10,485 nt of DNA from NCBI GenBank assembly GCA_937859005.1, contig CALLYR010000384.1:1-10485 (forward strand), read 5' to 3'. The stretch comes from an uncultured Paracoccus sp. Its GTDB lineage: Bacteria > Pseudomonadota > Alphaproteobacteria > Rhodobacterales > Rhodobacteraceae. Shown one piece after another: positions 1 to 6,238 of the stretch. The notes beneath the pieces are model-generated. The model was not told where the DNA came from and did no database searches. It was given only the letters and a program-made list of their open reading frames with translations. Each line of letters starts with the position of its first letter. Position 1 is the first letter of the stretch. The translations under genes were made by a program, and so were the position numbers.

Positions 1-4
1 CGCC

Positions 5-355
5 TCAGCCGTGCCGGATGGTGATGCGGGTCTGGCGGATCACCTGCCGCATCCGGGCGCGGGTCTCGGGCGCTTCGGCAGCCACCGCGCCCAGCATCGC
101 CTGCATGTCGCCCCGCAGGCCGTTCACCTGGTCGATCAGCGACAGCACCAGCGCCAGCCCGTCCTCGTCCAGCGCATAGGCGTCCTGCAGATCCATCGCC
201 AGTTGCAGCCGGGCGTGATCGACGGGGCGAAACAGCGGCCCCGATCCCGATTGCACCGGCTGCACGACCCCGGCGCGGATCAGATCGTCCAGCGCAGCCT
301 CTGACAGATCGGGCAGCGCCGCCAGCAGTTCGTCTCGGGACATCGCCCCGGTCAT
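5..355 (-). CDS. cbpM: CbpM-type chaperone modulator (MerR-like helical protein)
   Basis: A 116-residue protein that probably binds the J domain of the neighbouring CbpA-type co-chaperone and restrains it, as CbpM does in E. coli; it would act in the cytoplasm. What is visible: an N-terminal MerR-like helical part (LSEAALDDLIRAGVVQPV, a recognition-helix-like segment), then a long helical region with DLQDAYALDEDGLALVLSLI and a heptad-like LIDQVNGLRGDMQAML stretch, the usual order and length for the family. It directly follows the J-protein gene on the same strand; the upstream stop TGA and this ATG share base 355. The ATG at 355 is chosen because a G-run (AGGGGGGGA) lies about 5 bases upstream; a GTG one codon earlier (358) is possible but sits too close to that site. 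The family assignment rests on sequence pattern plus context. The CbpM role is inferred from the pairing. Confidence 0.85.
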   Translation of the reverse strand: MTGAMSRDELLAALPDLSEAALDDLIRAGVVQPVQSGSGPLFRPVDHARLQLAMDLQDAYALDEDGLALVLSLIDQVNGLRGDMQAMLGAVAAEAPETRARMRQVIRQTRITIRHG

Positions 356-1299
356 CACCGTCCCCCCCTGCGCTGTTCGGCGCGGGCGTCATAGGCGTGT
401 TTGCCGCGCCATTTTTCCATGAAGTTTGCCAGTTCGTCATCCACCTGCGGCGGCATGACAATCTTCAGTTCGACGAAATGATCGCCGCGCGTGCCGCCGG
501 GTTTCGCCAGCCCCCGCCCGCGCAGCCGCAGCTTGCGGCCGGTGCTGGCGCCTTTCGGGATCGTCAGCATCACCGGGCCGTGAAGGGTCTGCGCCTCGAC
601 CTTGGCGCCCAGCACGGCCTCGTCGATCGAGATGGGCAGGGTGGTGACGACATCGTCGCCCTCGGCCCGCCAGTCGGGGTCTTGCGCGACATGCAGGGTC
701 AGCAGCGCGTCGCCGGGGCTGCCCTCGCCCATTCCCGCCCCCCCCTTGCCGCGCAGCCGGATGGTCTGACCGTCGCGGGATCCGGCAGGGATGTTGACAT
801 CCAGCATATGTCCGTCGGGCAGGGTGATGCGCGTGGTCCCGCCCCGCGCCGCTGTCAGGAAGTCGACCTCGAGCGTATAGCGGTAATCCTGTCCCCGCAT
901 GTCGAAGCTGCGCGCGCCCCCAAAGCCGCCCTGCCGGAAACCGCCTCGCCGCGGTGCGCCGCCTTCGCCGAACAGATCGGCAAACACATCCGAGAAATCG
1001 CCGTAATTCGCCTCGCCCCGATAGGGATTGCCGGCGCCTTGGGAAAAATCGCGATAGTACTGGCGCTGCGGCCGTTCCTGTCCCTGGGCGTCGATCTCGC
1101 CCCTGTCGAAGCGCGCCCGCTGCTCGGGGTCCTTCAGCAGGTCATAGGCGGCGGCTGCCGCCTTGAACCGTTCATGCGCGGCCGGATCGTCGTTCAGATC
1201 GGGATGGTCTGTCTTGGCGATGCGCCGATAGGCCTTCTTGATCTCGGCCTCCGTCGCGGTTCTGGATACTCCCAGCGCGGCATACGGATCATCGGCCAT
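355..1299 (-). CDS. cbpA: CbpA-type DnaJ co-chaperone (J domain plus DnaJ C-terminal domain, no zinc finger)
   Basis: A 314-residue Hsp40 that should stimulate the ATPase of DnaK and hand over unfolded clients in the cytoplasm. Residues 1-68 form the J domain, with the invariant HPD at 32-34 inside KTDHPDLN, preceded by EIKKAYRRIA. Residues about 72-135 are a Gly/Phe-rich linker (DVFADLFGEGG, GGFRQGGFGG). Residues about 138-285 are two beta-rich substrate-binding subdomains (DGQTIRLRGKG; LHGPVMLTIPKG; GRKLRLRGRGL). There are no CxxCxGxG repeats, so this is a class II (CbpA/DjlA-like) rather than a canonical DnaJ protein. Length is normal for CbpA. The start is supported by CAGGGG about 8 bases upstream of the ATG. 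It is followed by cbpM, overlapping by one base. The pairing with a CbpM homologue favours CbpA over other class II J proteins. Confidence 0.92.
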   Translation of the reverse strand: MADDPYAALGVSRTATEAEIKKAYRRIAKTDHPDLNDDPAAHERFKAAAAAYDLLKDPEQRARFDRGEIDAQGQERPQRQYYRDFSQGAGNPYRGEANYGDFSDVFADLFGEGGAPRRGGFRQGGFGGARSFDMRGQDYRYTLEVDFLTAARGGTTRITLPDGHMLDVNIPAGSRDGQTIRLRGKGGAGMGEGSPGDALLTLHVAQDPDWRAEGDDVVTTLPISIDEAVLGAKVEAQTLHGPVMLTIPKGASTGRKLRLRGRGLAKPGGTRGDHFVELKIVMPPQVDDELANFMEKWRGKHAYDARAEQRRGGR

Positions 1300-1416
1300 C
1301 CTGCAAACCCCTGTTTCAACAACTCCCGAACGCCCCGGCGCCCGTCCCGGTTTCCCATAACCTCCGCCGGCGCACGGAGCCAGAGGGCAGGAGCGGCCCG
1401 GGACACCGGGGCCCGG

Positions 1417-1429
1417 CCCCGCGGCGGGG
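1417..1429 (-). terminator. possible GC hairpin 3' of tRNA-Pro
   Basis: A perfect 5-bp inverted repeat (CCCCG, 3-base loop, CGGGG) begins about 24 bases beyond the 3' end of the tRNA, in a very GC-rich stretch. There is no T-run after it, so it may only be a processing or pausing hairpin, or chance in GC-rich DNA. The rest of the 153-base gap 1300-1452 shows no gene. It presumably also carries the promoter of the cbpA-cbpM pair, but I could not pick out convincing boxes. Confidence 0.22.
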
Positions 1430-1452
1430 AACTGGCAGATCAGGGAAATCGC

Positions 1453-1529
1453 TGGTCGGGGCGAGAGGATTCGAACCTCCGGCCTACGGTACCCAAAACC
1501 GTCGCGCTACCAGGCTGCGCCACGCCCCG
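1453..1529 (-). tRNA. tRNA-Pro (anticodon UGG)
   Basis: A 77-base tRNA that reads proline codons of the CCN box, particularly CCA/CCG. On the minus strand it has a perfect 7-bp acceptor stem (CGGGGCG with CGCCCCG), a 4-bp D stem (GCGC/GCGC) around a loop containing GG, a 5-bp anticodon stem (ACGGT/ACCGT) with a 7-base loop TTTGGGT giving anticodon TGG (plus-strand bases 1493-1495), a 5-base variable loop, and a T arm with TTCGAAT. The C1-G72 pair is characteristic of bacterial tRNA-Pro. Discriminator A and the 3' CCA are encoded. It lies 49 bases after the DUF192 stop on the same strand, so it could be read through from that operon or from its own promoter in the short gap. Confidence 0.97.
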
Positions 1530-1578
1530 AACCGTTCGTCTTCTAACCGGGCAGGGGACGGGGGAAAAGGGAAAAGCG

Positions 1579-2082
1579 TCAATCGCAGGGGGCGGCGGCA
1601 GTTGCCTGGGGGACGGCGGGATGGGCCAGACGGGCGCCGGGGGCCAGGTCCAGGCGCGCAGCCTCGCCGCCGGCGATTTCCAGAACCAGCAGCCGGTCCG
1701 GCTGCGGATCGCCGGGGACGGCGCCCGGAACGGGGGTCAGGTCCAGCGGCCGCGCTCCGGCATGGACATGGCGCAGGACGCCGCGTGCGTCGAAGAACAG
1801 CATGTCCAGCGGGATCAGCGTGTCCTTCATCCAGAAATTCACGGGCTGCGCACTGTCATAGATGAACAGCATCCCCTGTCCGCGCGGCAGGTCGCGACGG
1901 TTCATCAGGCCCTGCGCCCGTTCCTGCGGATCGTCGGCGATCTCGACGCCGAAGCCGGTGCTGCGGCCGTCCGCCGACAGGATCAGGGCGCGGCCGGGCA
2001 GACAGGCGGCCGAATTCGCCGCCCCGGCCCCCAGCACCGCCCCCAGCGCCAGACCGGCCATGCGGGCGGCGCGGGCGCCCAT
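1579..2082 (-). CDS. DUF192 (UPF0127) family protein with signal peptide
   Basis: A 167-residue exported protein of the DUF192 family, whose biochemical role is not established. Residues 1-26 look like a Sec signal peptide: basic start (MGARAARMAG), hydrophobic core LALGAVLGAG, then small residues before C27. The DUF192 signature follows: EIADDPQERAQGLMNRRDLP (48-67), GMLFIYD (70-76), VNFWMKDTLIPLDMLFFD (81-98), and VLEIAGG (133-139). The only cysteines are C27 and C166, near the two ends of the mature protein. The ATG at 2082 shares one base with the TGA of the cold-shock gene upstream, so translation is probably coupled. The longer open frame continuing upstream to 2394 runs through the cold-shock gene and is not credible as a start. 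A second ATG eight codons in is an alternative start. Family assignment is firm; cellular role unknown. Confidence 0.88.
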   Translation of the reverse strand: MGARAARMAGLALGAVLGAGAANSAACLPGRALILSADGRSTGFGVEIADDPQERAQGLMNRRDLPRGQGMLFIYDSAQPVNFWMKDTLIPLDMLFFDARGVLRHVHAGARPLDLTPVPGAVPGDPQPDRLLVLEIAGGEAARLDLAPGARLAHPAVPQATAAAPCD

Positions 2083-2723
2083 CACGCCCCCACGGCCGAG
2101 GAGACAGCCGGGACCGCCTCGTCGGCCGCGGCCCTCGCCCTTCTGCAAGGCTCGTCCGCAATGGCGTTCGGTGGCGCATATCCGGCGGGCGCGTCCGGCT
2201 GAACGGCCCGTTCCCAGGGCAGGATCTGCGCCGCCACCATCCCCCGCGGACCTTCGATCATGCGCAGGGTGACGGCCTCGCCGGGCGTCAGTTCGGCAAA
2301 GCCGCAGTGGCGCAGCACCTCGATATGCAGGAACACGTCGCCGCGGCGGGCGAAGACATTGGCAAAGCCGAAGCCCTTGGCCTTGTCGAACCATTTCACC
2401 CGCGCCGCCAGCAGCGGCAGCCGGTCCAGCTGCAGCGCATCCAGCATCCCCAGATCGGCGATCGGGGCCGGTCCCGCAGCCGCCGGGGGGTCGATGCGCC
2501 GCACTTCGGCCACCTGCCGCCCGCGCGGGGTCGAGACGACGACCGCCTCGACCCGCGAGCCGTCGGCGACCGAGCCTTGCCCGAAATTGCGCAATACGTT
2601 GACATGCAGCAGGATGTCGTTCCCGCCGCAGTCATCCGCCACGAAGCCGAAGCCCCGGCCCGGATCGAACCATTTGATCTGTCCCCGCACATTCATTCCC
2701 GGTGCGGGTGCCGTGTCCTGCAT
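2082..2723 (-). CDS. twin cold-shock-domain protein
   Basis: A 213-residue cytoplasmic nucleic-acid-binding protein with two cold-shock domains, expected to bind single-stranded RNA or DNA and melt RNA structure. Domain 1 spans about residues 11-78, with GQIKWFDPGRGFGFV (RNP1-like) and ILLHVNVL (RNP2-like, 37-44). Domain 2 spans about 106-170, with RVKWFDKAKGFGFANV and VFLHIEVLR (130-138). A linker of about 27 residues separates them, and a 40-residue Ala/Pro-rich tail looks disordered. Single-domain Csp proteins are about 70 residues; tandem proteins of this size are common in alphaproteobacteria. The ATG at 2723 is preferred: AGGA lies about 12 bases upstream and the first domain begins soon after. 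An internal ATG at 2696 and an upstream GTG at 2765 are alternatives. It is the first gene of a pair with DUF192. Confidence 0.9.
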   Translation of the reverse strand: MQDTAPAPGMNVRGQIKWFDPGRGFGFVADDCGGNDILLHVNVLRNFGQGSVADGSRVEAVVVSTPRGRQVAEVRRIDPPAAAGPAPIADLGMLDALQLDRLPLLAARVKWFDKAKGFGFANVFARRGDVFLHIEVLRHCGFAELTPGEAVTLRMIEGPRGMVAAQILPWERAVQPDAPAGYAPPNAIADEPCRRARAAADEAVPAVSSAVGA

Positions 2724-2784
2724 CTGTCGCCCGTTTCCTGCCTGTCCGCGCAAGTTGCAAGGCACGCCGCGGCGGACGGGGCAA

Positions 2785-2814
2785 ATTCTAATACCCTGCC
2801 GCAGCGAAAGGCAA
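2785..2814 (-). promoter_or_regulatory. candidate sigma-70-type promoter of the cold-shock gene
   Basis: On the minus strand, TTGCCT (2814-2809) and TAGAAT (2790-2785) are separated by 18 bases, in the otherwise AT-poor 111-base gap between pdxH and the cold-shock gene. Transcription would start near 2778, giving a 5' leader of about 55 bases. This is pattern matching only. Confidence 0.4.
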
Positions 2815-2834
2815 TCACGTCCGACGACATGACG

Positions 2835-3446
2835 TTACGGCTGCAGCCGGGTGACCGTCCAGCCCTCGCCCTCTCGCCGCCACTGGAAGCGGTCGTGCAG
2901 GCGGAAAAGACCGTCGGCCCAGAACTCGATCTGGACCGGGGCGATGCGGAATCCGCCCCAATGGGCCGGGCGCGCGGGGTTCAGCCCGTGGGCCAGCCCT
3001 TGCCGGGCGACCTCGGCCATCAGGGTGGCGCGGCCGTCCAGCGGCTGGCTTTGCCGGCTGGCCCAGGCGCCGATGCGGCTTTGCAGGGCGCGGCTGGCGT
3101 AATAGGCGTCGGCCTTTTCCCCCTCCTCGCGCGTGACGGTGCCGCGCACGCGGATCTGGCGGCGCAGGGATTTCCAGTGCATGACGAAGGCGGCCTTGCC
3201 GGTCGCCGAAATCTGGCGCCCCTTGGCGCTGTCATAGTTGGTATAGAAGACGAAGGCTCCGTCCGTGCCCGCGCCCTCGATGTCCTTCAGCAGGACCATG
3301 CGCGCATCAGGCATGCCGTCCGCATCCACCGTGGCCAGCGCAATGGCGTTGGGATCGTTGGGCTCGGAGTGCTCGGCCTCGGCCAGCCAGGCGCGGGCCA
3401 GCGCGAACGGATCGTCGCCGGCGAAGATTCCAGTGCGGTCGCTCAT
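2835..3446 (-). CDS. pdxH: pyridoxamine 5'-phosphate oxidase
   Basis: A 203-residue FMN enzyme that oxidises pyridoxine or pyridoxamine 5'-phosphate with O2 to pyridoxal 5'-phosphate, the last step of de novo vitamin B6 synthesis and of salvage. Motifs in order: RMVLLKD (49-55) and FYTNYDSAKGRQI (67-79) of the FMN-binding fold; WKSLRRQIRVRG (91-102); QSRIGAWASRQSQPL (122-136); and the C-terminal dimerisation and substrate region WGGFRIAPVQIEFW (163-176) with RLHDR (182-186). It is full length for the family. AAGGGG about 7 bases upstream of the ATG supports the start. It stands alone on the minus strand, 62 bases from the divergent fabI, so the two share one intergenic region. A PLP-dependent aminotransferase occurs elsewhere in the window, but nothing links the two genetically. 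Confidence 0.96.
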   Translation of the reverse strand: MSDRTGIFAGDDPFALARAWLAEAEHSEPNDPNAIALATVDADGMPDARMVLLKDIEGAGTDGAFVFYTNYDSAKGRQISATGKAAFVMHWKSLRRQIRVRGTVTREEGEKADAYYASRALQSRIGAWASRQSQPLDGRATLMAEVARQGLAHGLNPARPAHWGGFRIAPVQIEFWADGLFRLHDRFQWRREGEGWTVTRLQP

Positions 3447-3508
3447 CTTGATGCCCCTTCGCCTTTGCCCTAATCCTCACCAAGGGTTGAAATCGCGGGG
3501 AATGGCGC
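3447..3508. promoter_or_regulatory. divergent pdxH/fabI intergenic region
   Basis: This 62-base gap must hold the start signals of both divergent genes unless a promoter lies inside one of them. The pdxH ribosome site (AAGGGG on the minus strand) and the fabI site (GGGGA at 3497-3501, 7 bases before the ATG) are clear. A weak plus-strand promoter candidate is TTGATG (3448-3453) with TAATCC 17 bases on; its -10 match is poor. I found no operator-like palindrome. Confidence 0.35.
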
Positions 3509-4351
3509 ATGTCAAGCGAGCGGACCGGCACCGGGCTGATGACCGGCAAGCGCGGGCTCATCATGGGGCTGGCGAATGACAAATCCATCGCCTGGGGCAT
3601 CGCCCGCGCGCTGGCCGACCAAGGGGCGGAACTCGCCTTTTCCTATCAGGGCGATGCGGTGAAAAAGCGGGTCGAGCCGCTGGCTGCGCAGCTGGGCTCG
3701 TCCCTGATCCTGCCCTGCGACGTGGCGGACATGGCCTCGGTCGATTCGCTGTTCGACGGCCTGCGGGCGCGCTGGGGCAAGCTGGATTTCCTGGTCCATG
3801 CCATCGGATTTTCCGACAAGGACGAACTGCGCGGGCGTTACGTCGATACCTCGCGCGACAATTTCCTGATGACGATGGACATTTCCGTCTATTCCTTCAC
3901 CGCGGTCGCGAAACGCGCAACGGCGATGATGGACGACGGCGGCAGCCTGCTGACCCTGACTTATTACGGCGCGGAACGGGTGATGCCGCATTACAACGTC
4001 ATGGGCGTGGCCAAGGCCGCGCTGGAGGCGTCGGTCCGCTATCTGGCCGAGGATCTGGGCAAGGACGGCATCCGCGTGAACGCGATCAGCGCCGGGCCGA
4101 TCAAGACGCTGGCCGCATCCGGCATCGGCGATTTCCGCTACATCATGAAATGGAACGAACTGAACTCACCCCTGCGCCGCAACGTCACGACCGAGGATGT
4201 GGGCAAGTCGGCGCTGTATCTGCTGTCCGACCTGGGGTCCGGCGTCACCGGGGAAACCCATCACGTCGATGCGGGCTATCACGTCGTCGGCATGAAGGCC
4301 GTGGACGCCCCCGACATCGCCACGGTCAACGGCCGCAAGGCTGCCGAATAA
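3509..4351 (+). CDS. fabI: enoyl-[acyl-carrier-protein] reductase (NADH), FabI type
   Basis: A 280-residue short-chain-dehydrogenase-fold enzyme that reduces trans-2-enoyl-ACP to acyl-ACP in the last step of each type II fatty-acid elongation cycle in the cytoplasm. Visible: the FabI-specific nucleotide-binding start KRGLIMGLANDKSIAWGIA (14-32), replacing the classical GxxxGxG; DFLVHAIGF (93-101); TYYGAERVMPHYNVMGVAK (151-169), which carries the catalytic Y162 and K169 (YxxxxxxK spacing) and Y152; and INAISAGPIKTLAASGI-type text after the cofactor loop (VNAISAGPIKTLAASGI). Length is normal. The glycine of the AIGF segment, the site of classical triclosan-resistance changes, is retained. The ATG at 3509 has GGGGA 7 bases upstream; an ATG at 3539 is a less likely alternative. 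It heads a cluster with an exporter gene starting 7 bases after its stop. Confidence 0.96.
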   Translation: MSSERTGTGLMTGKRGLIMGLANDKSIAWGIARALADQGAELAFSYQGDAVKKRVEPLAAQLGSSLILPCDVADMASVDSLFDGLRARWGKLDFLVHAIGFSDKDELRGRYVDTSRDNFLMTMDISVYSFTAVAKRATAMMDDGGSLLTLTYYGAERVMPHYNVMGVAKAALEASVRYLAEDLGKDGIRVNAISAGPIKTLAASGIGDFRYIMKWNELNSPLRRNVTTEDVGKSALYLLSDLGSGVTGETHHVDAGYHVVGMKAVDAPDIATVNGRKAAE

Positions 4352-4358
4352 GCTGGCG

Positions 4359-4970
4359 ATGGACGCGGTCACGCTGCCCCAGCTGATGCTGTTCGTCACC
4401 ACGCTGGGGCTGGCGATCCTGTCGCCCGGCCCGGCGATCATCGCGGCCAGCCGGTCTGCGGCGGCGCGCGGGCGGCAGGCGTCGATGCCCTATGCGATGG
4501 GGCTGGCCTTCGGGGCGTCGCTGTGGTGCCTGTTTGCGCTGTTCGGGCTGACCGTCCTGTTCCGCTGGTGGCCTGCGCTGTTCACGGCGCTGAAGGTGCT
4601 GGGCGGGCTTTACCTGGTCTGGATCGCCTGGAAGATGTGGCACCACGCCGCCGACCCGCTGGCCATGTCGGGCGAATCGCTGGGCGGCCCCGGCTTCGTG
4701 CAGGGCATCGCGCTGAACCTGTCGAATCCCAAGCCCGCGCTGTTCTATTCCGCCGTCATCATGTCGGTGTTTCCCGTGCTGCACGGCGCGGCCCCCGCCC
4801 TCGTCTATGCCGTCGCGCTGTCGGTCGAACTGGCGTTCTATGCCGCGGCCACGACGCTGATGGCGGCCGCCCCGGTACGGCAGCGCTATTCCGGCGCAAA
4901 GACCCTGATCGACCGCATCGCAGGCACGCTGATCGGCGCACTGGGACTGTCGCTCATCTTCCGTCCCTGA
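4359..4970 (+). CDS. LysE/RhtB family exporter (amino-acid type)
   Basis: A 203-residue inner-membrane protein of the LysE/RhtB translocator family, which usually exports amino acids or their derivatives; the substrate here cannot be read from sequence. It shows about six hydrophobic segments (residues about 8-28, 44-64, 65-90 as two closely spaced, 116-140, 145-170, 183-201). It has the family motif LSPGPAIIAASR (21-32) and the NLSNPKPALFY loop and helix (120-130) at the expected mid-protein place. Length fits the family. The start is 7 bases after the fabI stop. The ribosome site is weak, the nearest purine run being AAGG inside the fabI end, so expression is probably coupled to fabI. The functional link to fatty-acid synthesis is unclear and may be only positional. 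Confidence 0.88.
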   Translation: MDAVTLPQLMLFVTTLGLAILSPGPAIIAASRSAAARGRQASMPYAMGLAFGASLWCLFALFGLTVLFRWWPALFTALKVLGGLYLVWIAWKMWHHAADPLAMSGESLGGPGFVQGIALNLSNPKPALFYSAVIMSVFPVLHGAAPALVYAVALSVELAFYAAATTLMAAAPVRQRYSGAKTLIDRIAGTLIGALGLSLIFRP

Positions 4971-4981
4971 GAGAGGTTCCC

Positions 4982-5494
4982 ATGGCCCGTTCCCCCGACC
5001 GCCTGCCCCATGAAAAGGGCTTCCACGTCAGCTGGGACCAGTTGCACCGCGACGCGCGGGCGCTGGCATGGCGGCTGGACGGACACGGGCCGATCGACGG
5101 CGGCTGGAAGGCCGTGGTCGCCATTACCCGCGGCGGCATGGTGCCCGCGATGATCGTGGCGCGTGAACTGGATATCCGCACCATCGACACGATTTCCGTG
5201 AAATCCTATCTCAAGGGATCGCAGGGCGAGCTGCAGGTCCTGAAGTCGCCGGATGTGGCGGTGATGGGCGACGGCGAAGGCGTACTGGTCGTGGACGATC
5301 TGGTCGATTCGGGGCGCACGCTGGACCTGGTCCGGTCCCTGTTTCCCAAGGCGCATATGGCCACCGTCTATGCCAAGCCCAAGGGCAAGCCCATGGTCCA
5401 GACCTATGTGACCGAGGTCAGCCAGGACACCTGGATCTTTTTCCCGTGGGACATGGCCCTGCAATATGTGGAACCCTATCGCGGCAGCGACTGA
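4982..5494 (+). CDS. gpt: xanthine(-guanine) phosphoribosyltransferase
   Basis: A 170-residue purine-salvage enzyme that transfers 5-phosphoribosyl from PRPP to xanthine or guanine (weakly hypoxanthine), giving XMP or GMP. It resembles the E. coli Gpt type along its length: VAITRGGMVPAMIVARELDI (46-65), DTISVKSY (69-76), the PRPP-binding motif VLVVDDLVDSGRT (101-113), PKAHMATVYAKPKGKP (122-137), and the base-recognition region QDTWIFFPWDM (148-158). An N-terminal stretch of about 14 residues is longer than in E. coli. The ATG at 4982 has GAGAGG 5 bases upstream, between the exporter stop and this gene. The open frame extends upstream to 4523 but there only mirrors the exporter gene. Its stop overlaps the start of the following membrane-protein gene by one base. 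Confidence 0.95.
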   Translation: MARSPDRLPHEKGFHVSWDQLHRDARALAWRLDGHGPIDGGWKAVVAITRGGMVPAMIVARELDIRTIDTISVKSYLKGSQGELQVLKSPDVAVMGDGEGVLVVDDLVDSGRTLDLVRSLFPKAHMATVYAKPKGKPMVQTYVTEVSQDTWIFFPWDMALQYVEPYRGSD

Positions 5495-5958
5495 TGGCCG
5501 CGGCCCGGGACGTTCTGCACCGGCTCTTTGAAACCTCGATCTTTCTCAAGGGCGTCCTCGCCGCATTCGAGACGCTGACGGGCATCCTGCTGGCCACGCC
5601 GCTCAGCGGCCGGGCATTGCGGTATCTGCATGAGAGCCACGACGACGGCATCTTCAGCCCCGACGACCTGCTGGCGCGGCCGATCCTTGCGCATCTGCAG
5701 GCCTTCGATTCGGCGAGCCTGCATTTCTGGGCCGCCTATCTGATCGGCCATGGCGCGGTGAAGCTGGCGGTCGTCGGCGCGCTGCTGTGGGAATGGCGTT
5801 CCGCCTGGCCGCTGGCGATGGCGGTGCTGGGCGGGTTCATCCTGTGGCAGATGCGGGAATGGCAGCACAGCGGCAATCCGGTCATGCTGGCGCTGTCGGC
5901 GTTCGACCTGTTCATCATCTGGCTGACCTGGCGCGAATGGAAAGGGCGGACCGCCTGA
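5494..5958 (+). CDS. small integral membrane protein, DUF2127-like
   Basis: A 154-residue membrane protein of unknown role. It begins with an amphipathic stretch (RDVLHRLFETSIFLKGVLAA) and has about four hydrophobic segments (roughly residues 16-35, 76-98, 105-120, 130-146). A soluble loop at 45-75 contains HDDGIFSPDDLLARP. The pattern FETSIFLKGV...FWAAYLIGHGAVKL is what I recall of the DUF2127 family, which has no established function. The ATG at 5494 shares its first base with the gpt stop (TGATG). A longer frame reaching back to 5446 lies inside gpt and has no ribosome site of its own. Coupled translation suggests co-expression with gpt, but no purine-related role is evident. Last gene of the fabI cluster. 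Confidence 0.8.
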   Translation: MAAARDVLHRLFETSIFLKGVLAAFETLTGILLATPLSGRALRYLHESHDDGIFSPDDLLARPILAHLQAFDSASLHFWAAYLIGHGAVKLAVVGALLWEWRSAWPLAMAVLGGFILWQMREWQHSGNPVMLALSAFDLFIIWLTWREWKGRTA

Positions 5959-5971
5959 CGCGCCCCGCCCC

Positions 5972-5985
5972 GGTCCGCCCGGACC
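5972..5985. terminator. hairpin between convergent genes
   Basis: A perfect inverted repeat (GGTCCG, 2 bases, CGGACC; effectively a 5-bp stem with a 4-base loop) fills the 27-base gap between the DUF2127-like gene and the convergent small gene. Its position fits a shared bidirectional terminator, but there is no T-run on either side, so this is uncertain. Confidence 0.35.
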
Positions 5986-6156
5986 TTACGCGCCGTCGTC
6001 CTCGTCCGGCGTGCGACCGGCGTCGCGTTCCTGTTCGAACCGCCGCCGGGCCTCGGCTTCCTCGATGGTCTGCTGGCGCTTCATCCGCTCGGCCTCGTCA
6101 GAAGTGACATCCTGCGGCGGGTTGTAGCGGTTGCGTTCAAAGGGCAGGTTGCCCAT
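5986..6156 (-). CDS. small charged protein of unknown function (56 aa)
   Basis: A 56-residue, strongly charged, soluble and probably helical protein. It starts MGNLPFERNRYNPPQDV and continues with an Arg/Glu-rich helix (about residues 20-45, EAERMKRQQTIEEAEARRRF), ending in an acidic tail (DEDDGA). I recognise no family. It has no signal peptide, membrane segment or cysteine. The case for a real gene: AGGAG lies 6 bases before the ATG, downstream of an A-run, and coding properties are good. Other frames through the region read as Arg/Pro-rich shadow sequence. It converges on the DUF2127-like gene with only 27 bases between, and lies 82 bases after another small orphan gene on the same strand. 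A role in stress or as a binding partner would be guesswork. Confidence 0.68.
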   Translation of the reverse strand: MGNLPFERNRYNPPQDVTSDEAERMKRQQTIEEAEARRRFEQERDAGRTPDEDDGA

Positions 6157-6238
6157 GGCATGCTCCTTTTTTCTTGGCGGTGTCGGGGGGAACGCATGCG
6201 CGGGGGCGAAGTTTCGGCCCACGGTTCGGGGCGGGCGC

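Noticed and set aside
1194..1358. A 54-codon frame on the minus strand beginning with GGAGG two bases before an ATG, overlapping the cbpA start
   Set aside because: The spacing is too short for good initiation, the product is Arg/Pro-rich, and most of it lies over the J domain in another frame. A regulatory upstream frame cannot be excluded, but nothing supports it.
397..2202. A 601-codon open frame on the plus strand
   Set aside because: It runs antisense through cbpA, the tRNA-Pro gene and the DUF192 gene. Its translation is rich in Arg, Gln, Gly and Ala without any family pattern, and the opposite strand holds well-recognised genes. It is a product of GC-rich codon bias.
2307..3473. A 388-codon open frame on the plus strand
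   Set aside because: It spans the cold-shock gene, its promoter gap and pdxH on the opposite strand. Both of those are firm assignments.
4523..5494. A possible N-terminal fusion to gpt (open frame from 4523)
   Set aside because: The upstream part is merely another frame of the exporter gene. The ATG at 4982 has a strong ribosome site and gives a family-length protein.
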